NCBI GenBank assembly: GCA_003243445.1
Contig: QFQQ01000033.1
Coordinates: 1-64,000 of the forward strand
Direction of reading: 5' to 3'
DNA: 64,000 nt
DNA from: Citrobacter freundii
Lineage (GTDB): Bacteria; Bacteroidota; Bacteroidia; Chitinophagales; Chitinophagaceae
This document shows positions 33,660 through 42,641 of this stretch, one piece after another; position 1 is the stretch's first letter; the number at the start of each line of letters is the position of its first letter. A model generated the notes under the pieces. That model searched no databases. It worked only from the letters and a program-made list of their open reading frames with translations, and was not told the origin of the DNA. The translations under genes and the position numbers were made by a program.

Positions 33660-33699
33660 TGTGAATTAGGAAACAAATTGATTCAATTCCCTGACTTTG

Positions 33700-34155
33700 A
33701 TGGACTTTCTCGGAGAATTCGAGGCGACTTTGGACGCAAAGGGGCGTTTTCTTCTACCGGCGGGCTTTAAAAAGCAGCTTCCGGAAGAAGAGGGACACCG
33801 TTTTGTTATCAACAGGGGTTTTGAAAAATGTTTGAGTCTGTACCCTGTGAAAAATTGGGAGCCGCTTTTTGCCAAAATCAAAGGATTGAATGATTTCGAT
33901 CCGAAGGCGCGGGAGTTCAGGCGGTATTTTCTGAATGGTGCTACGTATGTGGAACCGGACAGTGCAGGCAGATTGCTGGTGCCTCCCAATTTAAAGGCCC
34001 ATGCGGAGCTGGAAAAAGATATCGTGTTGGTAGCGGCGGGCGAAAAAATTGAAATCTGGGATAGTAATAAGTACAAACAGTTCTTTGATTCATTCTCACC
34101 GGAAGCATTCAGTCAGTTGGCTAAGGATGTCATGGTCGACAAAAACGCTAATTAA
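33700..34155 (+). CDS. mraZ: Transcriptional regulator MraZ
   Basis: A 151-residue DNA-binding protein with two SpoVT/AbrB-like repeats: FLGEFEATLDAKGRFLLPAG at the start and GATYVEPDSAGRLLVPPNLK in the second half. In other bacteria MraZ binds upstream of its own gene and represses the dcw cluster. Here it is the first gene of the cluster and has matching boxes in its promoter. ATG 33700 is chosen; a TTG one codon before is less likely. Confidence 0.94.
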   Translation: MDFLGEFEATLDAKGRFLLPAGFKKQLPEEEGHRFVINRGFEKCLSLYPVKNWEPLFAKIKGLNDFDPKAREFRRYFLNGATYVEPDSAGRLLVPPNLKAHAELEKDIVLVAAGEKIEIWDSNKYKQFFDSFSPEAFSQLAKDVMVDKNAN

Positions 34156-34203
34156 AGAACGCTCATTACGCTAATGGTGTAAAAGCGGGAAGGTTTATTC
34201 AAA

Positions 34204-35121
34204 ATGGAAGAGCAATATCACATACCAGTCTTGCTCGATGAAACAATTGAGAGCTTGCAGATAAAACCTGATGGCGTTTATGTCGACTGCACATTTGGCG
34301 GCGGAGGTCATTCGCGTGCCATATTGAAAGAGCTTGGACCTTCGGGAAAGCTGATCGTGTTCGATCAGGATGAAGATGCGAAACAGAATCTGCCGGATGA
34401 TACCCGGGTGATCTTTGTGCCGCACAATTTTCGTCACCTGCAACGGTTCATCCGTCTTCATCATGTAAATGCCGTGGACGGCGTGCTCGCCGATCTTGGC
34501 GTAAGCAGCCACCAGTTTGACGAAGCAGCACGTGGTTTTTCCACGCGTTTCGATGGCGATCTCGACATGCGCATGGATCAACGCCAGGCACTGACCGCAT
34601 TTGAAGTAGTGAACACTTATAGTGAAGCACAGTTGCATAAACTGTTCGAGCAATATGGGGAAGTCACCAACTCAAAAACACTTGCGCGTAAGATCGTGGC
34701 AGTGCGCGGACAGGTATCGCTCAAAACCATTGAGGCTTTTAAGAATGCACTCCGTGAAGTGGTAAAAGGAAATCCCCACAAGTATTTTGCCCAGGTTTTC
34801 CAGGCTTTGCGTATTGAAGTGAATGACGAACTAGGTGCGTTGAAGGAAATGCTGCAACAGCTTCCAAAACTACTGAAGCCAGGTGGCCGTGTCGCCATCA
34901 TCACTTTTCACTCTTTAGAAGACAGGTTGGTCAAAAACTTTTTCCGCCGCGGCAGCTTTGAGGAGCCGCAGACGGTGAATCCTTTTACGAATGACGAACC
35001 GGTGAATGAACTGAAAGTGATCACCAAAAAACCGATCACGCCATCAGATACAGAAATGAAAAAAAACTCGAGGTCAAGAAGTTCAAAACTCCGGGTGGCG
35101 GAGAAAGTAATGATGGTGTAG
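34204..35121 (+). CDS. rsmH: 16S rRNA (cytosine-1402-N4) methyltransferase
   Basis: A 305-residue SAM-dependent methyltransferase that modifies C1402 of 16S rRNA, formerly mraW. It begins HIPVLLDETIESLQIKPDGV, has the SAM-binding DCTFGGGGHSRAIL, the conserved DGVLADLGVSSHQFD, RGFSTRFDGDLDMRMD, and AIITFHSLEDRLVKNFFR near the C-terminus. It follows mraZ by 48 bases in the dcw operon. Confidence 0.97.
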   Translation: MEEQYHIPVLLDETIESLQIKPDGVYVDCTFGGGGHSRAILKELGPSGKLIVFDQDEDAKQNLPDDTRVIFVPHNFRHLQRFIRLHHVNAVDGVLADLGVSSHQFDEAARGFSTRFDGDLDMRMDQRQALTAFEVVNTYSEAQLHKLFEQYGEVTNSKTLARKIVAVRGQVSLKTIEAFKNALREVVKGNPHKYFAQVFQALRIEVNDELGALKEMLQQLPKLLKPGGRVAIITFHSLEDRLVKNFFRRGSFEEPQTVNPFTNDEPVNELKVITKKPITPSDTEMKKNSRSRSSKLRVAEKVMMV

Positions 35122-35129
35122 AGATAAAT

Positions 35130-35241
35130 GTTTAAAAGTTTAAAGATTCAATGGTTTCAAAGTTCTTTCAGCAGAACGGACTTAAACTACTGAATCGTCA
35201 TTCAAACTTTTAAACGTTCAAACTTTTAAACCTTTAAACGT
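35130..35241. repeat. Family D octamer inverted-array element D1
   Basis: Left arm: GTTTAAAA, GTTTAAAG, ATTCAATG, GTTTCAAA (35130-35161). Right arm: CATTCAAA, CTTTTAAA, CGTTCAAA, CTTTTAAA, CCTTTAAA (35199-35238). The unit is exactly 8 bp. A small GTTCT/AGAAC hairpin sits in the loop. It fills the rsmH-ftsL gap from 8 bases after the stop to 7 before the start. Confidence 0.87.
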
Positions 35242-35248
35242 TGATGCC

Positions 35249-35662
35249 GTGGAAGAGATAGAAGATGAAATAGTTGATCCGGTTGATGCGGAAGGATCGG
35301 ATACTGAAGTAAAAGAAAAGCCTGCACGCAAACCGCGGAAACGAAAGGAGCAGGCAGCTGCTTCGCCGGGATGGAAACGCTGGTTGAATTACCAGTCCGT
35401 TGTGAGGCAGATCCCGTTTTTCCTCTTCCTCACGTTGCTTGCCGTAGTGTATATATATAATGGTCACTACGCAGATAAAACGATCAGGCAGATAGGAAAA
35501 ACTTCAAGAGAAGTCAGAGAGTTGCAATATGAATATAAAACGGTGAAAGGAGCGGTGATGTCGTTCAGCAAACAAAGCAGCATCGCAAACGCAATCGAAC
35601 CGTATGGACTAAAAGAACTATCGCAACCACCGGTGATATTACCGGCAGAAAAAAAAGAATAA
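35249..35662 (+). CDS. ftsL: FtsL-like division protein
   Basis: A 137-residue bitopic protein: an acidic then basic N-terminal cytoplasmic part, one membrane helix (IPFFLFLTLLAVVYIYNG, about 58-75) and a periplasmic coiled coil (GKTSREVRELQYEYKTVKGA). Length, topology and position between rsmH and ftsI identify it as the FtsL equivalent, part of the FtsQLB-type complex. The start is GTG at 35249. Confidence 0.85.
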   Translation: MEEIEDEIVDPVDAEGSDTEVKEKPARKPRKRKEQAAASPGWKRWLNYQSVVRQIPFFLFLTLLAVVYIYNGHYADKTIRQIGKTSREVRELQYEYKTVKGAVMSFSKQSSIANAIEPYGLKELSQPPVILPAEKKE

Positions 35663-35686
35663 GAGGCGTAAAAAGCAGGCTGACCA

Positions 35687-37816
35687 TTGGAAACACGGCG
35701 TGACATATTGTGGAGGGTGTATGTGAGTTTTCTCGGCATTGTGGTGCTGAGCGTGTTGATACTGGGAAAAGCTTTTTATATCCAGCGCTTTGAAGGAGAA
35801 CATTGGAGAAGCATGAGCGATAGTATGCACCAGCGCATTGTTGAGCTGGATGCTGACCGCGGAACGATCTATAGCGAAGACGGGCAAATGCTCAGCACAT
35901 CGCTTCCGCAGTTTGATATCTACCTGGACTTTCAGGCAGATGGATTGAGGGATAAGAATGGAAAAGTATTCCGTGAGAACGTTGATTCCTTCTCCATCGT
36001 TATGTCTAAGTTCTTTGGAGATAAAAGCTCATCACAGTATAAAGCTGAGCTGAGAGAAGGGTATCGCAAAAAAAGCCGGTATTATCCGCTGAAAAAGAAA
36101 TTGTCATTTGAAGAATATAAAGCTTTCCGCCAGTTTCCACTGGTAAAGCTCGGACGGAATAAAAGTGGAGTGATCGTGGAAGAAAGCAGCAAACGCCTGT
36201 CTCCGTTTGGACTGCTGGCCAATAGAACAATTGGCCTTTCACGCGAACACATCGCCAGCAATGGTAAAGTGAAAAAGCAGAATGTGGGGCTGGAGAGAAG
36301 TTACGACAGCTTACTGACTGGACAGAAAGGGCAGCGCCTCGTACGGTATGCATCCGGAGGCGCTATACCGATTGATGGCTTCGAGGTGGAACCTGAAAAT
36401 GGTAAAGACATTTACACCACCCTCGATGTAAACATACAGGACATTTCAGAGACCGCATTGCTGGGAATGATGGAAAAAAGTGAAGCGTTGTATGGCACTG
36501 CGATCGTAATGGAAACAAAAACAGGTAAGATCAAAGCCATGGCCAATCTTGGCCGCCGGCCCGATGGAAGTTACTGGGAAGATGATAATTACGCATTGCG
36601 TGTGACAGAACCCGGTTCTACCATCAAATTGGTAACGCTGCTGGCAATTCTTGAGAAAGGCACATCCAAACTGGATGACCTGGTGGAAGTTGGCAGCGCA
36701 GGCCAGATGATCGTTGGCCCTAGAAATGTGAACGATGCCGAACGCGCTCCCAAACCGGTACTGTCGGTAAAAGAATGTTTCGCGCATAGTTCAAACGTGG
36801 GAATGAGTAAGCTGGCGTACAAGGCATTTGCACAAAATCCAAAGGAGTTCCGTGATTACCTGCACAAGTACCACATGGACACTCCATCTCCGATAGACCT
36901 GTCCAATATCCCAAAGCCAAGAGTGGCATCACTGGACCGCAATAGCGGCGGAATGATGAACATGATCACGATGAGCTTCGGCTATGCAGTTCAGGTGAGT
37001 CCACTGCATACGCTGACATTATATAATGCGATCGCGAATAACGGTAAAATGATGAAGCCTTACCTGGTCAGCAGCATCCGTCAGGACGGCATCATGGTAA
37101 AGCAATTCGAGCCGACCGTTGTGGAAGAAAGCATTACAAAACCGGAAGTGATCGCAGCAGCAAGAAAAAGCATGGAAGCCGTAGTGACTGAAGGAACCGG
37201 TAAACCTGCATTTAAAGATATGACGTTTCCGATCGCAGGTAAAACAGGAACAGCGCATGTGGCCGATGGCAACATAAAATATTACGACGGTGTATACCAG
37301 GCAAGTTTTGTAGGATACTTTCCTGCCAACGATCCGCAATACACCTGTATCGTAGTGATCAGAAGCAAGCCGCATGCGGCGATACATTATGGAGGAACAC
37401 TGGCAGGACCTGTCTTTAAAGAGATCGCGACCAAATTGTACTCCATGTATGTAAACAAAACAGAACCTGTGCAGTGGATACCGAAGAAAGACAGCACCAT
37501 GTTCTTCTATGCAGGTAACACGGAGGATATCAGGACAGTGTACAAAACATTGGATATTGGTGTGATTGATTCAGCAGCCCAGGGTAATTGGAGCAGTGTA
37601 TACGCGGCCAACTACAAACCAGTGATCAAGGGCGCAGGCGTTAAACAGCAACAAATGCCAAATGTGAGGGGTATGGGATTGAAAGATGCTTTATTCCTGC
37701 TGGAAAGCATGGGGCTGAAAGTATCAGTGCAGGGAAAAGGAAAAGTGACGAGCCAGTCAGTGGCGGCGGGGACAGCTGTGGCGAAAGGGATGCAGGTTGT
37801 TATAGAACTAATATAA
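35687..37816 (+). CDS. ftsI: Division transpeptidase FtsI (PBP3-type, with PASTA tail)
   Basis: A 709-residue class B penicillin-binding protein that cross-links septal peptidoglycan. It has one N-terminal membrane helix (about 12-28), a dimerisation domain, and a transpeptidase domain with the catalytic motif STIK (Ser 311), SSN at 368-370 and KTGTA at 519-523. The last 65 residues (MPNVRGMGLKDALFLLESMG) form a PASTA domain. It uses a TTG start at 35687, 24 bases after ftsL. Confidence 0.95.
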   Translation: METRRDILWRVYVSFLGIVVLSVLILGKAFYIQRFEGEHWRSMSDSMHQRIVELDADRGTIYSEDGQMLSTSLPQFDIYLDFQADGLRDKNGKVFRENVDSFSIVMSKFFGDKSSSQYKAELREGYRKKSRYYPLKKKLSFEEYKAFRQFPLVKLGRNKSGVIVEESSKRLSPFGLLANRTIGLSREHIASNGKVKKQNVGLERSYDSLLTGQKGQRLVRYASGGAIPIDGFEVEPENGKDIYTTLDVNIQDISETALLGMMEKSEALYGTAIVMETKTGKIKAMANLGRRPDGSYWEDDNYALRVTEPGSTIKLVTLLAILEKGTSKLDDLVEVGSAGQMIVGPRNVNDAERAPKPVLSVKECFAHSSNVGMSKLAYKAFAQNPKEFRDYLHKYHMDTPSPIDLSNIPKPRVASLDRNSGGMMNMITMSFGYAVQVSPLHTLTLYNAIANNGKMMKPYLVSSIRQDGIMVKQFEPTVVEESITKPEVIAAARKSMEAVVTEGTGKPAFKDMTFPIAGKTGTAHVADGNIKYYDGVYQASFVGYFPANDPQYTCIVVIRSKPHAAIHYGGTLAGPVFKEIATKLYSMYVNKTEPVQWIPKKDSTMFFYAGNTEDIRTVYKTLDIGVIDSAAQGNWSSVYAANYKPVIKGAGVKQQQMPNVRGMGLKDALFLLESMGLKVSVQGKGKVTSQSVAAGTAVAKGMQVVIELI

Positions 37817-37827
37817 CAATGGAAATC

Positions 37828-37929
37828 AAAGTAAAAAGTAAAAATTAAAAAATATAACCACAGTGAAGAAGGAAATTACCTGTTGCCGGACCGATCGCTT
37901 TTTTACTTTTTACTTTTTACTTTTTAATT
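37828..37929. repeat. Family C heptad inverted-array element C3
   Basis: Left arm: AAAAGTA, AAAATTA, AAAAATA (37834-37854). Right arm: TTTTTAC three times and a partial unit (37900-37929). It fills the ftsI-murE gap. Confidence 0.86.
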
Positions 37930-37938
37930 GAAGAAGCC

Positions 37939-39399
37939 TTGCTGTTAAGAGACATTTTATATAAAGTCAGCATCCGGTCTGTAAGCGGAAGTACAGAAGT
38001 TGAAGTCACAGATATTCAGATCGATTCGAGAAGAGTGCAGCCTGGGACCGTGTTCATCGCGATCAAAGGTGCAGCGGCCGATGGCCATCAGTTCATTGAA
38101 AAAGCAATTGAAAATGGTGCAATTGCAATCGTCAGCGAAACAGTGGTAACGCCGCGTGATGGTGTGACCATGTTGCAGGTGGAAAATAGTTCCGCTGCGG
38201 CAGGATATATCGCCAGCAATTTTTTCGGCCACCCCTCTTCAAAAATGAAAGTGGTTGGCGTAACAGGTACAAATGGAAAAACAACCATCGCAACGCTGTT
38301 ATACAAATTGTTCACGGCATTGGGTTACAAGTGCGGTTTGCTGAGCACGGTTGACAATCACATTGGCGACAAAGTCATGCCAGCAACACACACAACGCCG
38401 GACGCGATCAGTCTGAATGCGCTGATGAAGCAGATGGTGGATGAAAATTGTACACATGTGTTCATGGAAGTGAGTTCACACGCTATCAGCCAGCACCGGG
38501 TGACCGGTCTTGAGTTTGACGGTGGCCTGTTCAGCAATATCACTCACGATCACCTGGATTATCATAAAACCTTTGATGAATATATCCGTGTAAAAAAGGC
38601 TTTTTTCGATGGTTTATCATCCAGTGCATTTGCTATCAGCAATGCAGATGACAAAAGAGGCGAAGTAATGTTGCAGAATACAAATGCAAAGAAATATTAC
38701 TACAGCCTGAAGACGCTGGCGGATTTCAAAGGAAAGATCATTGAAAATGGTTTGTCAGGATTGGTAATGAATATCAACGACCAGGAAGTTCATTTCCGCC
38801 TGATCGGAGAATTCAATGCTTATAATCTTCTTGCGGTCTATGGCGCAGCCATTTGCCTGGGAGAAGAAAGACACGAAGTGCTGAGATGCCTGAGCGTGCT
38901 GACCGGTGCGGAAGGAAGGTTCGATTACATGGTATCAGCGAAGGAGCGGGTGATCGCGATCGTTGACTACGCACACACACCAGATGCATTATTAAATGTA
39001 CTGGCAACGATCAAAAAATTGAAACGTGGTTTTGAGCAGGTGATCACGGTTGTGGGATGTGGCGGAGATCGTGATAAAACCAAAAGACCGGTGATGGCGC
39101 AGGTAGCGGTAGAACATAGCGATAGAGTCATTTTCACCAGTGATAATCCGAGAAGTGAAGATCCTGCGCAGATCATAAAAGATATGGAAGATGGTCTTCC
39201 TGCTGCGGCAAGAAGAAAATATCTCTCCATCGCAGACAGAAAAGAGGCGATCAAAACAGCGATCAGTCTCGCAGGAAAAGAAGACATCGTGCTGGTAGCA
39301 GGCAAAGGCCATGAAAAATACCAGGAGATCAAAGGAGTGAGAAATCACTTTGATGATAAAGAAGTAGTAAAAGAGATTTTTGACTTGCTTGACAAATAA
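37939..39399 (+). CDS. murE: UDP-MurNAc-tripeptide synthetase (meso-DAP type)
   Basis: A 486-residue Mur ligase that adds the third residue to the peptidoglycan stem peptide. The ATP-binding motif TGTNGKTT is at 109-116, the carbamylated-lysine region follows, and the specificity motif DNPR lies at 402-405 (DNPRSEDP). That motif indicates meso-diaminopimelate as substrate. The start is TTG at 37939 giving LLRDILYKVSIRSVSGSTE; family members start with this block. The preceding repeat C3 ends nine bases upstream. Confidence 0.96.
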   Translation: MLLRDILYKVSIRSVSGSTEVEVTDIQIDSRRVQPGTVFIAIKGAAADGHQFIEKAIENGAIAIVSETVVTPRDGVTMLQVENSSAAAGYIASNFFGHPSSKMKVVGVTGTNGKTTIATLLYKLFTALGYKCGLLSTVDNHIGDKVMPATHTTPDAISLNALMKQMVDENCTHVFMEVSSHAISQHRVTGLEFDGGLFSNITHDHLDYHKTFDEYIRVKKAFFDGLSSSAFAISNADDKRGEVMLQNTNAKKYYYSLKTLADFKGKIIENGLSGLVMNINDQEVHFRLIGEFNAYNLLAVYGAAICLGEERHEVLRCLSVLTGAEGRFDYMVSAKERVIAIVDYAHTPDALLNVLATIKKLKRGFEQVITVVGCGGDRDKTKRPVMAQVAVEHSDRVIFTSDNPRSEDPAQIIKDMEDGLPAAARRKYLSIADRKEAIKTAISLAGKEDIVLVAGKGHEKYQEIKGVRNHFDDKEVVKEIFDLLDK

Positions 39400-39402
39400 A
39401 TC

Positions 39403-39505
39403 AAAAGTCAAAATTAAAAAGTAAAAAATAGAGCTTCAGTGAATGAGGAAACAGGTTGTGTTTGCGGACACTGGTTTTTGACTTTTGAATTTTTACTTTT
39501 TACTT
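39403..39505. repeat. Family C heptad inverted-array element C4
   Basis: Left arm: AAAAGTC, AAAATTA, AAAAGTA, AAAAATA (39403-39430), starting three bases after the murE stop. Right arm: TTTTGAC, TTTTGAA, TTTTTAC, TTTTTAC (39476-39503), ending 15 bases before mraY. Confidence 0.88.
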
Positions 39506-39519
39506 AATAACGACCAACA

Positions 39520-40797
39520 ATGCTATATCACTTATTCGAATGGTTCAAAGAACAGGGGTTCAAATTTGCGGGGAGTGAACTTTTCCGGTTCATTTCCTTC
39601 AGGGTGATGCTGGCTGTATTGTTGTCCTTATTTATTACTGCTTTTTATGGTAAGAAACTGATCAGGTTTTTACAGAAGAAGCAATTGGGTGAAACGGTCC
39701 GGGATCTGGGCCTGGCAGGTGAGCAGATCAAGAAAGGAACACCGACCATGGGTGGTATCGTGATCATTCTCGCGATCATCATTCCAACGTTGTTGTTTGC
39801 AAGATTGACATCGGTTTATATTATCCTGATGCTTATTGCAACAATTTGGCTGGGCATCATTGGGTTTATTGATGATTACCTGAAGCTCCGGGCGAAGAAG
39901 ATCGCGCAGCAGCAAGGTGTGAAATATGTAAAAGGCGATAAAGATGGATTGGCCGGATGGTTCAAGATCCTTGGCCAGGTGGGATTGGGCATTACAGTTG
40001 GAGCAGTTCTTTGTTTTAACAGCAACGTGAAAACCTGGAGGGAATATACAAGCGTTCCAAAACCGGGAGATTCAACCATCATTACCGTAAAGGTGAATGA
40101 TACACTGAAGCATTTCGTGGAAACAAAAGAACCAGTTACCACGATCCCGTTTGTGAAGAATCATGAATTCAATTACGCAAAGTTGTTGCCTGAAGGACTA
40201 AGAAAATATTCATGGGTATTGTATATCGGCATTGTGATCTTCATTATCACTGCCGTATCAAACGGAGCGAATATCACGGATGGGTTGGACGGATTGGCAA
40301 CGGGAACCTCGGCATTGATCGGTGTTTGTTTAGGCATATTCGCGTATGCGTCGGGAAACTTTGTATTCGCGGATTATCTGAACATCATGTATATACCGGG
40401 GCTTGGTGAGCTATCCATTTTTATTGCGTCGATGATCGGGGCCTGTATCGGATTTCTATGGTATAACTCCTATCCCGCGCAGGTATTCATGGGTGATACA
40501 GGAAGTTTGACGCTTGGAGGCATTATAGCATCCATTGCGATCATTGTGCACAAGGAATTGCTGATCCCGATATTCTGCGGCGTGTTCCTGGTAGAGCTGG
40601 TGAGTGTGATGCTGCAGGTCAGTTATTTTAAATACACCAAGAAGAAATTCGGTGTGGGCAAACGGATCTTCTTAATGAGTCCGCTCCATCACCATTTTCA
40701 GAAGAAAGGATATCATGAAGCAAAGATCGTAACGAGATTCTGGATCGTAACTGTTCTTTTTGTTGTATTGAGTATTGTAACGTTGAAACTGAGATAG
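39520..40797 (+). CDS. mraY: Phospho-MurNAc-pentapeptide transferase
   Basis: A 425-residue integral membrane enzyme that makes lipid I on the inner membrane. It has about ten membrane helices and the family motifs GTPTMGGIVII, FIDDYLKLRAKK, NGANITDGLDGLATG and GFLWYNSYPAQVFMGDTGSL. The C-terminal LMSPLHHHFQKKGYHE is conserved. An insert of about 60 residues between helices (around 165-225, including NSNVKTWREYTSVPK) is typical of Bacteroidota MraY. Confidence 0.97.
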   Translation: MLYHLFEWFKEQGFKFAGSELFRFISFRVMLAVLLSLFITAFYGKKLIRFLQKKQLGETVRDLGLAGEQIKKGTPTMGGIVIILAIIIPTLLFARLTSVYIILMLIATIWLGIIGFIDDYLKLRAKKIAQQQGVKYVKGDKDGLAGWFKILGQVGLGITVGAVLCFNSNVKTWREYTSVPKPGDSTIITVKVNDTLKHFVETKEPVTTIPFVKNHEFNYAKLLPEGLRKYSWVLYIGIVIFIITAVSNGANITDGLDGLATGTSALIGVCLGIFAYASGNFVFADYLNIMYIPGLGELSIFIASMIGACIGFLWYNSYPAQVFMGDTGSLTLGGIIASIAIIVHKELLIPIFCGVFLVELVSVMLQVSYFKYTKKKFGVGKRIFLMSPLHHHFQKKGYHEAKIVTRFWIVTVLFVVLSIVTLKLR

Positions 40798-41176
40798 GCT
40801 GCAAACATGATGCAGACAGAATGTTGACGATAAGATGATTCAAGATATATAGCGCGATCCCGATCGAAGATCGGGAGGACCAGTAGTAAGGACTTACTGA
40901 AAAACCCAATTCTGCTGCGGACCCTTATGAGAACAGTCTCTGATCTGAATTAATTGTGGTGCATTCCGACCTAATGCCCGTGAAGAACCAATTTTCCGTA
41001 CACTGATGTGCCGGAGAAGTTTAATTCCTAAACATTAGTCATGCTGAGGAATTAGGTACATCTATCCATCCAACCCGAACAGTACAACTGACGGTTGAAA
41101 GAAAATGAACATGCCCGCTGAAGCTTTATGCAGAAAGGGTGTTTGTCTGCCGGAGCGTAGCAAAGGCGGAGATGTT
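40798..41176. other. mraY-murD intergenic leader without a repeat array
   Basis: This 379-base gap is the longest inside the dcw cluster and holds no gene I can support. It contains a perfect hairpin CCCGATC/GATCGGG near 40859-40875 with a 3-base loop, and a CCTAA/TTAGG pair near 41026-41055. It also has a segment resembling a common Bacteroidota-type palindrome (GTCATGCTGAGGAATTAGG). The array families found in the other gaps are absent. The open frame of murD extends into it to 41105. Confidence 0.45.
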
Positions 41177-42517
41177 ATGGCGAAACGTTTGGTCATATTA
41201 GGCGGTGGGGAAAGCGGCGTTGGCGCTGCTATCCTGGGAAAACAGCAGGGGTATGACGTGTTCGTTTCCGATGGTGGTTCTTTGAAGACGAATTATCGCA
41301 ACGAACTGGAGCAGGCAGGAATTGAATTTGAGGAAGGACAAAATACCGAAGAGAAAATTCTTTCTGCCGATGAGGTGATGAAGAGCCCGGGCATTCCTGA
41401 GAAAAATGAAATGGTGAAAAAGATCAGGAAGAAGGGAATACCGGTGATCAGTGAGATTGAACTGGCTTATCGCTTTAAAGGCGACAGCAAGATCATCGCC
41501 ATCACAGGCAGTAATGGTAAAACGACAACGACCGCGCTGACATTTCATATCTGCAAAACAGCAGGACTGGATGCGGCGCTGGTTGGAAATATCGGTTACT
41601 CGTTCGCAAGACAGGTAGCCGAAGATCCGAAACCGCTGTATGTAGCGGAGATCAGCAGCTTTCAACTGGACGATATCCATGATTTCAGACCGGATATCGC
41701 CATCCTCACCAATATCACTGAAGACCACCTCGACCGTTACGATTATAAGTTCGAGAACTATATCCGTAGCAAATTCCGCATAGCTATGAATCAGCAATCA
41801 ACTGATCACTTCATTTACTGTGCGGATGACGAGATCACGATGAAATATATTAACCAGTTCGATATTCACTCAAACCAACTGCCAATCAGTATGAAGACAG
41901 AAGTTAACAAAGGCGCATTTATAAAGGACGGCGATATGTACGTTAGAACGGGTGAAGAGTTCACCAGTATGAGTGTATACGACTTTGCACTTAAAGGAAA
42001 ACATAATCAATATAATACCATGGCAGCTTGTGTGGCAGGATCAACGATGGATATCCGCAAGGAGAAGATCCGCGAAGCGGTGCAGGATTTTCAGGCGCTG
42101 GAACACCGGATGGAACCGGTAGCAACGATCCGGGGAGTAGAGTTCATCAATGACAGTAAAGCGACGAATGTAAACTCTACCTGGTATGCACTGGAAAGCA
42201 TCAGCAAACCAACCATCCTGATCCTTGGCGGTGTGGATAAAGGAAATGATTATTCACTGATCAAAGACCTGGTTAAAGAGAAAGTAAAAGCAATCATTTG
42301 TCTTGGCACTGACAACCATAAGATCCATGAAGCTTTTAAAGATGTAGTAAGCCCTATCGTAAACACCAGCAGCGCCCTGGAGTCCGTACATGCTGCATTT
42401 CATTTTGCTACCAAAGGTGATGTGGTCCTGCTGAGCCCTGCCTGCGCCAGCTTCGACCTGTTTAAGAATTATGAGGATAGAGGGAATCAGTTCAAGCAGG
42501 CGGTGAAGGACTTATAG
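41177..42517 (+). CDS. murD: UDP-MurNAc-L-alanine:D-glutamate ligase
   Basis: A 446-residue Mur ligase adding D-glutamate. It has the N-terminal Rossmann turn LVILGGGESGVGAAILGKQQ, the ATP motif ITGSNGKTTTTAL, ITEDHLDRYDYKFENY and the C-terminal ILGGVDKGNDY block. ATG 41177 (MAKRLVILGGG) is chosen because it aligns with family starts and has GGAG six bases upstream; an upstream ATG at 41105 adds 24 unlike residues. Confidence 0.95.
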   Translation: MAKRLVILGGGESGVGAAILGKQQGYDVFVSDGGSLKTNYRNELEQAGIEFEEGQNTEEKILSADEVMKSPGIPEKNEMVKKIRKKGIPVISEIELAYRFKGDSKIIAITGSNGKTTTTALTFHICKTAGLDAALVGNIGYSFARQVAEDPKPLYVAEISSFQLDDIHDFRPDIAILTNITEDHLDRYDYKFENYIRSKFRIAMNQQSTDHFIYCADDEITMKYINQFDIHSNQLPISMKTEVNKGAFIKDGDMYVRTGEEFTSMSVYDFALKGKHNQYNTMAACVAGSTMDIRKEKIREAVQDFQALEHRMEPVATIRGVEFINDSKATNVNSTWYALESISKPTILILGGVDKGNDYSLIKDLVKEKVKAIICLGTDNHKIHEAFKDVVSPIVNTSSALESVHAAFHFATKGDVVLLSPACASFDLFKNYEDRGNQFKQAVKDL

Positions 42518-42540
42518 AGATTAAAAAACCGAAATCCGGG

Positions 42541-42622
42541 TTTCAGAAGTTCCAGAGGTTTAATAGGTTCCAAAGGTTGTTAAACCTCTGGAACTTTTGA
42601 AACCTATTAAACCTCTGGAACC
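42541..42622. repeat. Family B nonamer inverted-array element B4
   Basis: Left arm: GTTCCAGAG, GTTTAATAG, GTTCCAAAG (42549-42575). Right arm: CTCTGGAAC, TTTTGAAAC, CTATTAAAC, CTCTGGAAC (42586-42621). The odd GTTTAATAG unit is matched by CTATTAAAC in the right arm, so the stem is nearly continuous. It fills the murD-ftsW gap. Confidence 0.9.
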
Positions 42623-42641
42623 TAAATTATCAATCGAGTGA

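Noticed and set aside
41105..41176. N-terminal extension of murD
   Set aside because: The extra 24 residues are unlike MurD starts, and a ribosome-binding-like GGAG precedes ATG 41177.
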